From Bacteroidota bacterium (GTDB taxonomy: Bacteria > Bacteroidota > Bacteroidia > Bacteroidales > Bacteroidaceae): DNA of 64,000 nt. The stretch covers positions 30,075-94,074 of the forward strand of contig JAFABG010000030.1 of the NCBI GenBank assembly GCA_023426145.1. The letters run 5' to 3'. Every line of letters begins with the position of its first letter. Position 1 is the first letter of the stretch. The translations under genes were made by a program, and so were the position numbers. The notes under the pieces were generated by a model. The model saw only the letters and a program-made list of their open reading frames with translations. It had not been told where the DNA came from and did no database searches. This document shows positions 44,698 to 53,382 of this stretch, piece by piece.

Positions 44698-44705
44698 TAT
44701 ATTTG
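44698..44705 (+). promoter_or_regulatory. -7 box of the DUF4251 gene
   Basis: TATATTTG, with a partial -33 (GTTG) about 20 bp upstream. The in-frame TTG at 44703 lies in the box, so the ATG at 44733 is the start. Confidence 0.6.
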
Positions 44706-44732
44706 AGTAATAATCATCTAAACTTGACAGCT

Positions 44733-45230
44733 ATGAATATTCAAAAACAAATCTGGGTATTGCTGTTAGCTATCGTGCTGGCAGGGACCACTTCGCTTTC
44801 TGCGCAAGAAAAAAAGAACAAACAAGAACAAAAAGAGGAAACGGTTAATCAACTCATTGCATCCAAAAAGTACAAGATTGAGGTAAGCACCGCCATGCCC
44901 ATGCAAGGACGAACCATACCCTTAACCTCTCCCTATTCACTTGAAATTAAGAATGATTCAGTCTTTTCTTATCTCCCTTATTATGGAAGGGCATATAGTA
45001 TTCCTTATGGCGGTGGGCAAGGATTGAACTTTAAAGCTCCTCTCGAGAGCTATACATTAACCCTAGATAAAAAAGGAAATTATAACATTCAGTTTTCGGC
45101 ACGTACTTCGGAAGACCGCTATGAATTTAGAACGAAGGTATTCACCAATGGTGCTAGCAGTATTGATGTGACGATGCAGAATCGTCAAGGTATAACCTTT
45201 AGTGGAGAGCTAAATCTGGATAAGCGATAG
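44733..45230 (+). CDS. DUF4251 protein, exported
   Basis: 165 residues from the ATG at 44733. The signal peptide ends near SLSAQ (cleavage around residue 26), followed by a Lys/Glu-rich linker and a beta-rich domain with DKKGNYNIQFSARTSEDRYEF and QGITFSGEL at the end. This pattern is that of DUF4251, found in Bacteroidetes and without known function. It has no lipobox and is likely periplasmic or secreted. It stands alone between the mtgA terminator and the convergent TRIC-type gene, four bases away. Confidence 0.8.
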   Translation: MNIQKQIWVLLLAIVLAGTTSLSAQEKKNKQEQKEETVNQLIASKKYKIEVSTAMPMQGRTIPLTSPYSLEIKNDSVFSYLPYYGRAYSIPYGGGQGLNFKAPLESYTLTLDKKGNYNIQFSARTSEDRYEFRTKVFTNGASSIDVTMQNRQGITFSGELNLDKR

Positions 45231-45234
45231 TTAG

Positions 45235-45864
45235 TTAAGCATCGCTTTCCTCTCCTTCATATCCTTTTAAGATGGGAAGACAGATGTGATATTTCACAGC
45301 CAGAATGCGAGCAAAAAAAACGGCGATACCTCCAATTACTTGGCAGCCGTAAGACTCCATTCCGGCAACCTCGCACATCCAATAGGCAATGCCTCCAATG
45401 AAGCAAGCGATGGCATAAATCTCTTTTCTGAAAATCAAGGGGATCTCATTGATGAGCACATCACGAATCACACCTCCTGCTGCACCAGTAATGCCTCCCA
45501 TTATGATAGCTACCCAAAAAGGATAGCCTAATGCAATACTTTTGCCTACTCCAACTACGGTAAAGAGTGCCAGACCAATGGTATCAAATATAAAAAAGGT
45601 GTGATTAAGTCGAATCAATGAACGCCCGAAAAAGATGACCCAAATTAGTGCAAGACCGGTACAAATTAAATACATCGGATCGGTCATCCAGCCCGGAGTA
45701 ACATCCAATAATACATCGCGAATCGTACCTCCTCCAATAGCAGTAACCAATCCCACAACGTAAGCTCCAAACCAATCAAATCGCTTGGCTGAAGCGAGGC
45801 GGATACCACTAATTGCAAAGGCAAAAGTGCCCATAAAATCGATAATTTGAACGAATGTAGGCAT
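45235..45864 (-). CDS. TRIC/UPF0126-family membrane channel
   Basis: 209 residues with seven expected membrane helices in two repeats of three. Each repeat ends in a glycine-rich motif followed by an Arg-Asp: AIGGGTIRDVLL (about 43-54) and GAAGGVIRDVLI (about 129-140). This is the pattern of the bacterial YadS/UPF0126 proteins, related to trimeric intracellular cation channels. The ion and the physiological role in bacteria are not established. It is convergent with the DUF4251 gene and divergent from the WecB-like gene. Confidence 0.85.
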   Translation of the reverse strand: MPTFVQIIDFMGTFAFAISGIRLASAKRFDWFGAYVVGLVTAIGGGTIRDVLLDVTPGWMTDPMYLICTGLALIWVIFFGRSLIRLNHTFFIFDTIGLALFTVVGVGKSIALGYPFWVAIIMGGITGAAGGVIRDVLINEIPLIFRKEIYAIACFIGGIAYWMCEVAGMESYGCQVIGGIAVFFARILAVKYHICLPILKGYEGEESDA

Positions 45865-45914
45865 ATATGTGTTATTTTATATGCAAAGTAACAAATAAAT
45901 TCCATAAGAAAATG

Positions 45915-45922
45915 TACATTTG
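45915..45922 (+). promoter_or_regulatory. -7 box of the WecB-like gene
   Basis: TACATTTG matches TAnnTTTG. The TTG at 45920 lies in the box; the ATG at 45947 is 24 bp downstream. Confidence 0.6.
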
Positions 45923-45946
45923 CTTCACGAATTAGACAGATATAAG

Positions 45947-47032
45947 ATGAAAATAACAATTGTTGCTGGGGCACGCCCCAATTTCATGAAAATAGCCCCT
46001 ATGACTCGTGCTATTGAAGCGGCTAGAGGGCTGGGTAAAAGTATTTCCTATCGCTTGGTATACACCGGAAGAAAAGATGACACAAGTCTTGATGCTTCTC
46101 TTTTTTCGGATCTTGACATGAAAGCTCCTGATGCGTATTTAGGAGTTGAAAGTAACAATCCCACCAGCCTGGCAGCAGGAATCATGATTGCTTTTGAACA
46201 AGAGTTAACGGAAAATCCCACGCATATCGTTTTAGTAGTAGATGATCTTACAGCAACAATGAGTTGTGCAATCGTAGCGAAAAAGCTAGGACTTAAAGTA
46301 GCCCACTTAGTCGCCGGCACACGCTCTTTTGATATGAAAATGCCGAAAGAAGTGAATCGTATGATTACCGATGGCGTATCGGACTATCTTTTCACTGCCG
46401 GCATGGTAGCCAACAGAAATCTGAATCAGACAGGTACAGAAAGCGATAACGTCTATTATGTAGGCAACATCTTGATTGACACCATTCGCAATAATCGTAA
46501 GCGTTTGATCAAGCCTATATGGTTTAATGTGTTAGGACTTAAGGAAAAGAACTATCTGTTGCTCACCCTCAACCGCCACATATTGCTTAAGAACAAAGAA
46601 AACATGCGCCAACTGCTGAAGACCATCTTGGATAAAGCGGCCGGAATGACTATTGTTGCTCCACTCCACACCTACGTGCGCAATGCCATTAAGGAACTAG
46701 GCATCGAGGCTCCTAATTTACAAATCATGCCGAATCAGAGCTATCTTTATTTTGGCTATCTCACCAACAATGCTAAAGGTATTATCACAGACTCAGGCAA
46801 TGTCGCCGAAGAAGCGACCTTCCTCGGTATTCCATGTATATCGCTCAACACCTATGCCGAGCATCCGGAAACGTGGCGCATGGGTACAAACGAACTCGTA
46901 GGCGAAGATCCTGCTGCCCTTGCATCGGCAATGGATAAACTGATGAAGGACGAATGGAAAAAAGGCGAACTTCCTGAACGATGGGATGGACGCACAGCCG
47001 AACGTATCGTTCAAATCTTAACAAACAACTAA
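45947..47032 (+). CDS. UDP-GlcNAc 2-epimerase homologue with altered active site
   Basis: 361 residues from the ATG at 45947. The overall pattern is that of non-hydrolysing UDP-GlcNAc 2-epimerases (WecB): AGARPNFMKIAP at the start, the PKEVNRMITDG segment and DSGNVAEEATFLGIP near 280. However, the E. coli HVEAG motif (catalytic Glu117) reads HLVAG here, and GHRRE (His213) reads LNRHI. The Asp95-type residue is kept (VVDDLTAT). The enzyme may therefore not be an epimerase; it might act on another nucleotide sugar or have a binding role. Neighbours give no cell-wall polymer cluster. Confidence 0.7.
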   Translation: MKITIVAGARPNFMKIAPMTRAIEAARGLGKSISYRLVYTGRKDDTSLDASLFSDLDMKAPDAYLGVESNNPTSLAAGIMIAFEQELTENPTHIVLVVDDLTATMSCAIVAKKLGLKVAHLVAGTRSFDMKMPKEVNRMITDGVSDYLFTAGMVANRNLNQTGTESDNVYYVGNILIDTIRNNRKRLIKPIWFNVLGLKEKNYLLLTLNRHILLKNKENMRQLLKTILDKAAGMTIVAPLHTYVRNAIKELGIEAPNLQIMPNQSYLYFGYLTNNAKGIITDSGNVAEEATFLGIPCISLNTYAEHPETWRMGTNELVGEDPAALASAMDKLMKDEWKKGELPERWDGRTAERIVQILTNN

Positions 47033-47227
47033 TCTAACTATCATTCATGAAGCTCAAAGCGTAGGAGTTTCAAGTTCTGTTCAGAAGGGTTTATCCCGAG
47101 AACATAGAAGTGTGAAAATCTCGTAAACAATTGATATACATTGATTGTTAATTACTACGTGCCTGTAAACAACAAAAAATGATGAGTAAAAAAAGTTATA
47201 GAATCTATTTTACTCCGACTAATTTAT

Positions 47228-47235
47228 TAACTTTG
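47228..47235 (+). promoter_or_regulatory. -7 box of the DUF5686 gene
   Basis: TAACTTTG matches TAnnTTTG and is 20 bp before the ATG at 47256. The -33 element is weak (TTTT). Confidence 0.5.
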
Positions 47236-47255
47236 CGGCCCTACTACAAACGTTT

Positions 47256-49832
47256 ATGATACAACGATATAAGAAATTTATACTACTGCTCATTGTTATA
47301 TTTGCAGTTACAGACGGATTTGCTGAGCAAATTAAAGGTATTGTTACCGACTCAATTACGCATGAGCCTTTGATGTATATCTCTGTCTATTACCAAGACA
47401 AGAGAGATGTGGGAACAATTACCAATATAGATGGAGAGTATAGGCTAGATACCCGTAGAAATGGCGGATATTTGGTTTTTTCTTCAATTGGATATGTGAC
47501 CAAAAAAGTAAAAGTTGGTTCAAGCAGCCAAACCATCAACGTGAAACTTTCTCCAGACGATGTGATGCTCTCCGAAGTGGTGGTTAAACCGCAGAAAGAG
47601 AAGTATTCACGCAAAAATAATCCTGCCGTTGAGTTCATGAAGAAAGTCATCGAACACAAAAAAGCGCAAGTGCTCGAGAGCAACGATTACTATCAGTACG
47701 ACAAGTACGAGAAGATGAAGATGTCTATCAACGACTTAACCCCTGAAAAGCTACAAACTGGCGTTTATAAAAAATATGCATTCCTTAGAGACCAGGTAGA
47801 AGTATCGGAGACAACGAATAAGCTCATCCTTCCTATTTCTGTACAAGAAACAGCTTCACAAATCGTATACAGAAAAAATCCAGAAAGTAAAAAGACCATT
47901 ATTAAAGCTAAAAATGCCAATGGTGTAGAAGAATTCTTCTCTACCGGAGACATGTTAGGTACCATTCTTAAAGATGTTTTCTCTGACATCAACATTTATG
48001 ATGACGAAATACGCCTCTTGCAGCAACATTTCGTGAGCCCAATTGGAAGCAACGCTATCTCTTTCTATAAATACTATTTGATGGACACCATCATGGTGAA
48101 CAAACGTGAATGTGTGCATCTGACTTTCGTACCTCAAAACTCACAAGATTTTGGTTTCACGGGTCACCTTTATGTATTGAAAGATTCAACGTATGCAGTT
48201 CAGAAATGTACAATGAAACTGCCTAAAAAATCGGGAGTTAACTTCGTGAACAACATGGACATTGTTCAGCAGTACGAACAGCTATCTAACGGAAACTGGG
48301 TGTTATCCGACGATGATATGACCGTGGATCTTTCTTGGAATACGAATAAGACCTCCGGCGGATTGCAAGTTGAGCGATCTACCAAATACAGCAATTATAA
48401 GTTTGACCCCATTGAGCAACGACTGTTCCGATTTAAAGGCCCTATCGTGAAAGAGGCGGATATGCTTTCGAAAAGCGATGAGTATTGGGCAAGTGTGCGC
48501 CAAATTCCGCTGACGAAGAAAGAGAGCAACATGGATCTTTTCGTCAACAATTTAGAACAGATTCCTGGTTTCAAATATATCATCTTTGCGGCCAAAGCTT
48601 TGATTGAGAACTTTGTGGAAACAGGTTCTAAAGAGCATCCTAGCAAAGTGGACATCGGACCGATCAACACCATGGTTTCGAGCAACTATATCGATGGGAC
48701 ACGTTTCCGTTTGAGCGGTATGACCACTGCACATTTCGACAAGCATTTGTTCTTCAACGGCTATGGAGCTTATGGTTTAAAAGATCAAAAATGGAAGTAT
48801 AGCGGAACAGCGACCTATTCGTTCAACCAAAGAGATTATGTAGTTTGGGAATACCCTAAACATTTCATTTCGGCTACTTACAGCTATGATGTTATGTCTC
48901 CAATGGATAAGTTCCTATTTACAGATAAAGATAACATCTTCTTGTCGCTGAAGACTACTACAGTAGACCAGATGTCTTATATGCGTGACGCAACCATTAA
49001 CTATGAGCTTGAAACCCTTACCGGTTTTGGCATCAAAGGAATGCTCCGTCGCCGAAATGATGAGCCAACAGGTAAATTAGAGTACCTACGCAACGATGCT
49101 TCGCAAACCCGTGTGCACGATATCACAACAGCCGAAGCTAGTGTGACACTGCGCTACGCTCCGGGAGAAGCCTTCATCAACTCAAAAGAAAGACGTATCC
49201 CTGTATCACTCGATGCACCAATCCTAACATTGACCCATACGATGGGATTCAAAGGTGTACTAGGTGGAGATTACAACTTCAGCCGTACGGAAGCGAGCAT
49301 CTGGAAACGTTTTTGGCTTCCTTCTTCGTGGGGTAAAATTGACTGTAGCCTTAAGGCAGGTGCCGAATGGAATACCGTTCCTTTCCCTTTATTGATCTTA
49401 CCGGAAGCCAACTTATCTTACATCACTCAGCGTGAAACTTTCTCGTTGATCAATAACATGGAGTTCTTGAATGACCGTTTTGCAGCTATGTCTATATCTT
49501 ATGACATGAATGGAAAACTATTCAACCGCTTGCCACTGATTAAAAATCTGAAGTGGAGAGAGATGTTCCGTGTACGTGCTTTGTGGGGTACACTGACTGA
49601 AAAGAATAATCCATTCAAGAGCGATAATCCGGACTTGTTCCGTTTCCCAACTCGTGATGGAAAATTCACCAGCTTCGTAATGGATCCTAACGTACCTTAC
49701 ATCGAAGGTAGTGTAGGTATATATAACATCTTCAAGCTATTGCATATTGAATATGTACATCGTTTCACTTACCGTGATAATCCGGGTATTAACAAAAATG
49801 GTATTCGTTTCATGGTATTAATGGTATTCTAA
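47256..49832 (+). CDS. DUF5686 outer-membrane protein with regulatory-like domain
   Basis: 858 residues. Signal peptide (cut near GFAEQ), then a carboxypeptidase-regulatory-like domain (about 24-105: IKGIVTDSITHEPLMYISV and GTITNIDGEYRL). The long remainder matches DUF5686, a Bacteroidetes family expected to form an outer-membrane beta-barrel; the C-terminus ends in Phe, consistent with that. Its function is unknown. It stands 4 bp upstream of rarA on the same strand, but a shared operon is only inferred from spacing. Confidence 0.85.
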   Translation: MIQRYKKFILLLIVIFAVTDGFAEQIKGIVTDSITHEPLMYISVYYQDKRDVGTITNIDGEYRLDTRRNGGYLVFSSIGYVTKKVKVGSSSQTINVKLSPDDVMLSEVVVKPQKEKYSRKNNPAVEFMKKVIEHKKAQVLESNDYYQYDKYEKMKMSINDLTPEKLQTGVYKKYAFLRDQVEVSETTNKLILPISVQETASQIVYRKNPESKKTIIKAKNANGVEEFFSTGDMLGTILKDVFSDINIYDDEIRLLQQHFVSPIGSNAISFYKYYLMDTIMVNKRECVHLTFVPQNSQDFGFTGHLYVLKDSTYAVQKCTMKLPKKSGVNFVNNMDIVQQYEQLSNGNWVLSDDDMTVDLSWNTNKTSGGLQVERSTKYSNYKFDPIEQRLFRFKGPIVKEADMLSKSDEYWASVRQIPLTKKESNMDLFVNNLEQIPGFKYIIFAAKALIENFVETGSKEHPSKVDIGPINTMVSSNYIDGTRFRLSGMTTAHFDKHLFFNGYGAYGLKDQKWKYSGTATYSFNQRDYVVWEYPKHFISATYSYDVMSPMDKFLFTDKDNIFLSLKTTTVDQMSYMRDATINYELETLTGFGIKGMLRRRNDEPTGKLEYLRNDASQTRVHDITTAEASVTLRYAPGEAFINSKERRIPVSLDAPILTLTHTMGFKGVLGGDYNFSRTEASIWKRFWLPSSWGKIDCSLKAGAEWNTVPFPLLILPEANLSYITQRETFSLINNMEFLNDRFAAMSISYDMNGKLFNRLPLIKNLKWREMFRVRALWGTLTEKNNPFKSDNPDLFRFPTRDGKFTSFVMDPNVPYIEGSVGIYNIFKLLHIEYVHRFTYRDNPGINKNGIRFMVLMVF

Positions 49833-49836
49833 ATCT

Positions 49837-51105
49837 ATGCAGCCTTTAGCAGAACGATTACGACCCAAGACATTGGATGAGTACATCGGTCAAAAACACT
49901 TAGTTGGACCGGGTGCCATCCTCCGGAAGATGATTGATGCGGGACGTATCTCATCTTTTATTCTTTGGGGACCTCCCGGTGTGGGAAAAACCACCTTGGC
50001 ACAGATCATTGCCAATAAGCTGGAAACTCCATTCTACACATTAAGTGCCGTAAGTTCGGGAGTAAAGGATGTTCGAGAAGTAATAGAGCGGGCTAAAAGT
50101 AACCGCTTCTTTTCGCAATCCAGCCCCATCTTATTTATCGATGAAATCCATCGATTCAGCAAATCCCAGCAAGATTCCTTGTTGGGTGCAGTAGAAAACG
50201 GAACCGTTACCTTGATCGGTGCAACCACCGAAAACCCTTCCTTTGAAGTGATTCGTCCACTCCTCTCCCGTTGCCAGCTCTACGTACTTAAATCCTTAGA
50301 ACAAGACGATTTATTGGAACTATTGCAACGTGCTATCACCACCGATACACTTTTGAAAGAGCGAACAATAGAACTGAAAGAAACCACAGCGATGTTACGC
50401 TTCTCCGGTGGAGATGCCCGCAAATTGCTCAACATTTTGGAGTTGGTGGTTGAATCGGAAGCAAGCGACACTGTTGTCATCACCGATGAAATAGTAACAG
50501 AACGTTTACAGCAAAATCCACTCGCTTATGATAAAGATGGAGAGATGCATTATGATATCATCTCTGCCTTCATTAAATCCATCCGCGGAAGTGATCCTGA
50601 TGGAGCTATCTATTGGCTTGCTCGCATGGTGGAAGGAGGAGAAGATCCAGCTTTCATCGCTCGCCGATTAGTGATTTCGGCTGCTGAAGATATAGGATTG
50701 GCCAATCCAAATGCCTTGCTCATTGCGAATGCCTGCTTCGAAACCCTAATGAAAATCGGGTGGCCCGAAGGACGCATCACATTAGCTGAGGCCACCATTT
50801 ATCTGGCCACCAGCCCTAAAAGTAATTCGGCTTATTGTGCCATTGATGATGCTTTAGAACTGGTACGCGCTACTGGCAACCTGCCTGTACCCCTTCACCT
50901 GCGCAATGCCCCCACCAAGTTGATGAAACAATTGGGATATGGTAAAGAATATAAATATGCTCATAACTACGAAGGCAATTTCGTAGAACAGCAATTCTTA
51001 CCCGATGAATTGAAAGATAAACGAATCTGGCAACCCCAGCACAACGCTGCCGAAGATAAACATGCCGAAAGGATGCGACAGTTGTGGGGCGACAGATTTA
51101 AATAG
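49837..51105 (+). CDS. rarA: Replication-associated recombination protein A
   Basis: 422 residues. AAA+ ATPase of the RarA/MgsA/WRNIP1 family: Walker A GPPGVGKT at 45-52, Walker B FIDEIHRF, sensor 1 LIGATTENPSFE with arginine finger region LSRCQLYVL, and a C-terminal MgsA domain (AVENG and GNLPVPLHLRNAPTKLMKQLG). It forms tetramers that act at stalled replication forks. The family's usual length is 420-450, so it is complete. It follows the DUF5686 gene by 4 bp. Confidence 0.94.
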   Translation: MQPLAERLRPKTLDEYIGQKHLVGPGAILRKMIDAGRISSFILWGPPGVGKTTLAQIIANKLETPFYTLSAVSSGVKDVREVIERAKSNRFFSQSSPILFIDEIHRFSKSQQDSLLGAVENGTVTLIGATTENPSFEVIRPLLSRCQLYVLKSLEQDDLLELLQRAITTDTLLKERTIELKETTAMLRFSGGDARKLLNILELVVESEASDTVVITDEIVTERLQQNPLAYDKDGEMHYDIISAFIKSIRGSDPDGAIYWLARMVEGGEDPAFIARRLVISAAEDIGLANPNALLIANACFETLMKIGWPEGRITLAEATIYLATSPKSNSAYCAIDDALELVRATGNLPVPLHLRNAPTKLMKQLGYGKEYKYAHNYEGNFVEQQFLPDELKDKRIWQPQHNAAEDKHAERMRQLWGDRFK

Positions 51106-51125
51106 TAACAAGTTATAGGTAAAAT

Positions 51126-52082
51126 ATGAAGATCGTAGTTTTAGACGGCTATGCCGCCAATCCCGGAGATATGTCTTGGGATAATTTAAAAGCTCTCGGA
51201 GACTGCACCATTTATGACCGTACAGCTCCAGAAGAAGTTGTGGAACGTGCCGCAGGAGCAGAAGTGATACTAACGAATAAAACAGTGATTACTGCCGAAC
51301 TGATGGATGCGCTTACAGAGCTCAAATACATCGGTGTGTTGGCCACTGGATACAATATTGTAGACACCGTAGCCGCTAAATCACATGGCATTCTAGTCAC
51401 CAACATCCCAGCATACAGCACGGATTCCGTTGCTCAAATGGTATTCTCACATATACTGAACATCTATCAGCAAGTGCAACACCACTCAGACGAAGTACAC
51501 AAAGGACGTTGGACAAACAGTGAAAATTTCTGCTTTTGGGATACTCCGCTCATCGAGCTAAGAGATAAGAAGATTGGCCTTGTTGGTTTAGGCCATACCG
51601 GTTACACCACTGCCCGCATCGCTATTGGTTTTGGCATGCAGGTGTATGCGTTTACTTCTAAATCTCACTTCCAACTTCCACCGGAAATTAAGAAGCTCGA
51701 ATTAGATCAATTATTTGAAGAATGCGATATCATCAGCCTTCACTGTCCACTAACTCCTGAGACCAATGAGCTTGTGAATGCACACCGTCTTGGATTGATG
51801 AAACCCTCTGCCATACTGATTAACACCGGTCGTGGTCAGTTGATCAATGAACAAGAACTAGCAGATGCGTTGAACAAGGGGCAAATCTATGCAGCCGGTG
51901 TGGATGTACTTTCATCCGAACCTCCACGTGCAGATAATCCGTTGCTGAGTGCTAAAAACTGCTATATCACTCCGCATATTGCTTGGGCAAGTGTCAATGC
52001 TCGTGAACGCTTGATGAATATAGCCATTACCAATATTCAAGCTTACCAATCAGGAAAACCTGAAAATGTGGTAAACAAATAA
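51126..52082 (+). CDS. D-2-hydroxyacid dehydrogenase
   Basis: 318 residues. The NAD-binding loop reads GLVGLGHTGYTTARI (about 148-162), and the catalytic triad is Arg in NTGRGQLINE, Glu in SSEPP and His in ITPHIAW. This fits glycerate or hydroxypyruvate dehydrogenases and relatives; the exact substrate cannot be read off. It starts 20 bp after rarA, and a terminator follows at 52107. Confidence 0.85.
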   Translation: MKIVVLDGYAANPGDMSWDNLKALGDCTIYDRTAPEEVVERAAGAEVILTNKTVITAELMDALTELKYIGVLATGYNIVDTVAAKSHGILVTNIPAYSTDSVAQMVFSHILNIYQQVQHHSDEVHKGRWTNSENFCFWDTPLIELRDKKIGLVGLGHTGYTTARIAIGFGMQVYAFTSKSHFQLPPEIKKLELDQLFEECDIISLHCPLTPETNELVNAHRLGLMKPSAILINTGRGQLINEQELADALNKGQIYAAGVDVLSSEPPRADNPLLSAKNCYITPHIAWASVNARERLMNIAITNIQAYQSGKPENVVNK

Positions 52083-52106
52083 AGGATGTAGCGCACTACC
52101 AATAAG

Positions 52107-52154
52107 AAAAGAGCCCTGTCAAACTCTACTTTTGAGTTATGACAGGGCTCTTTT
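52107..52154. terminator. Bidirectional terminator
   Basis: Arms 52107-52126 and 52134-52154 pair over 20 bases with one bulge; the ends are AAAA and TTTT, so it ends transcription from both sides, namely the 51126 gene and cydB. Confidence 0.9.
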
Positions 52155-52180
52155 CATTGGCATTATCACAAGAAGTCCGT

Positions 52181-53323
52181 TTAGTAAGAGTGTCCTCCCT
52201 CTTCCATTTCTTCTTTCGTAATCTTATGTCGGTCAATGCTACGCCAAGCATAGAAAATATAGGCAATGACAAAAGGAACAATAGCAGACACATACGCCAT
52301 CGTTCTCAGCGTAAATTCACTTGAACAACTATTAGCCAAAGTCAAAGAACTTTGCAAATCGGCAGAAGATGGATAGTAAGCCGTATTGTTATATCCCGCA
52401 ACAAGTAGCAACGCCAAAACAGTGAGTACCGTACCTGTACCAGCAAACCAGATCCCTTTATCGAAAGTCTTTTTGAAGACCGTCTTTCCAATACCAAAAA
52501 GTACCAATACTACTCCCACTAGGAAGACCACCAATACCACAGGCATTTCAATAAAGTTGATGAAATATTTATAAGGTTGCATGTACACCTCAAGCGTATC
52601 GGGGTTCACAGCAAAACCATCAGCAAGCAAGGTACGAATGACAAATGCTAGGAAAAACACCAAAAAGAGAATCGAATTATGCAGCACAGAGCGGCGGCAC
52701 TTCGCTACTAACTCTTTATTGTCGATGCTATTGATAAAGTAAAGAGCTCCTAGCACACGAGCAAGGAAAAACACAGCCAAACCGAGCACCACATTCCAAA
52801 TGTTAGTCAGCGCATCCAGCCCATGCCATCCATTACCCCATTGACTAATCACAGGCATCAGCGTATCGGTCATGTTGGCCTTATTGATGAAAAAATTCGA
52901 ACCCGTGAAGAAAGTTGCTACGGCACCGCCAAGCAGCACTGGTCCCACTACTCCATTAATCACCAAGAAAGTCTGATACGTCTTTTTGCCCAACAAGTTC
53001 CCTGCTTTGCTTTGAAACTCATAGCTCACTGCTTGCAGCACAAAGCTAAAAAGGATAATCATCCAAAGCCAGTAGGCTCCACCAAAACTGGTGCTATAGA
53101 ACAAAGGGAAGGAAGCGAAAAATGCTCCACCGAAAGTGACCAGTGTGGTAAAGGTAAATTCCCATTTACGTCCGGTAGAGTTCACCATCATTTTGCGGTG
53201 TTCCTCCGTCTTGCCCAGACAGAATAGCAAAGAGTTCCCTCCTTGCACAAATAACAAAAATACGAGAATGGCTCCCAACAAGGAAACGACTAGCCACCAA
53301 TATTGTTGTAGAAAGATATACAT
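52181..53323 (-). CDS. cydB: Cytochrome bd oxidase subunit II
   Basis: 380 residues with 8-9 membrane segments. The N-terminus shows the CydB pattern WWLVVSLLGAILVFLLFVQGG and a later LLGGAVATFFTGSNFF. With CydA it forms a quinol oxidase that reduces O2 to water with high affinity. In Bacteroides this enzyme allows scavenging of nanomolar oxygen. It is the last gene of the operon DUF4492-cydA-cydB, 59 bp after cydA. Confidence 0.92.
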   Translation of the reverse strand: MYIFLQQYWWLVVSLLGAILVFLLFVQGGNSLLFCLGKTEEHRKMMVNSTGRKWEFTFTTLVTFGGAFFASFPLFYSTSFGGAYWLWMIILFSFVLQAVSYEFQSKAGNLLGKKTYQTFLVINGVVGPVLLGGAVATFFTGSNFFINKANMTDTLMPVISQWGNGWHGLDALTNIWNVVLGLAVFFLARVLGALYFINSIDNKELVAKCRRSVLHNSILFLVFFLAFVIRTLLADGFAVNPDTLEVYMQPYKYFINFIEMPVVLVVFLVGVVLVLFGIGKTVFKKTFDKGIWFAGTGTVLTVLALLLVAGYNNTAYYPSSADLQSSLTLANSCSSEFTLRTMAYVSAIVPFVIAYIFYAWRSIDRHKITKEEMEEGGHSY

Positions 53324-53382
53324 AGATATAAGTATTAAGTTTGAGTATCGGATAATTAAAATATAAACTCAGCAAGGAAGCA

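Noticed and set aside
44703..44732. TTG start for the DUF4251 gene
   Set aside because: It lies in the -7 box; starting at the ATG 44733 gives a proper signal peptide.
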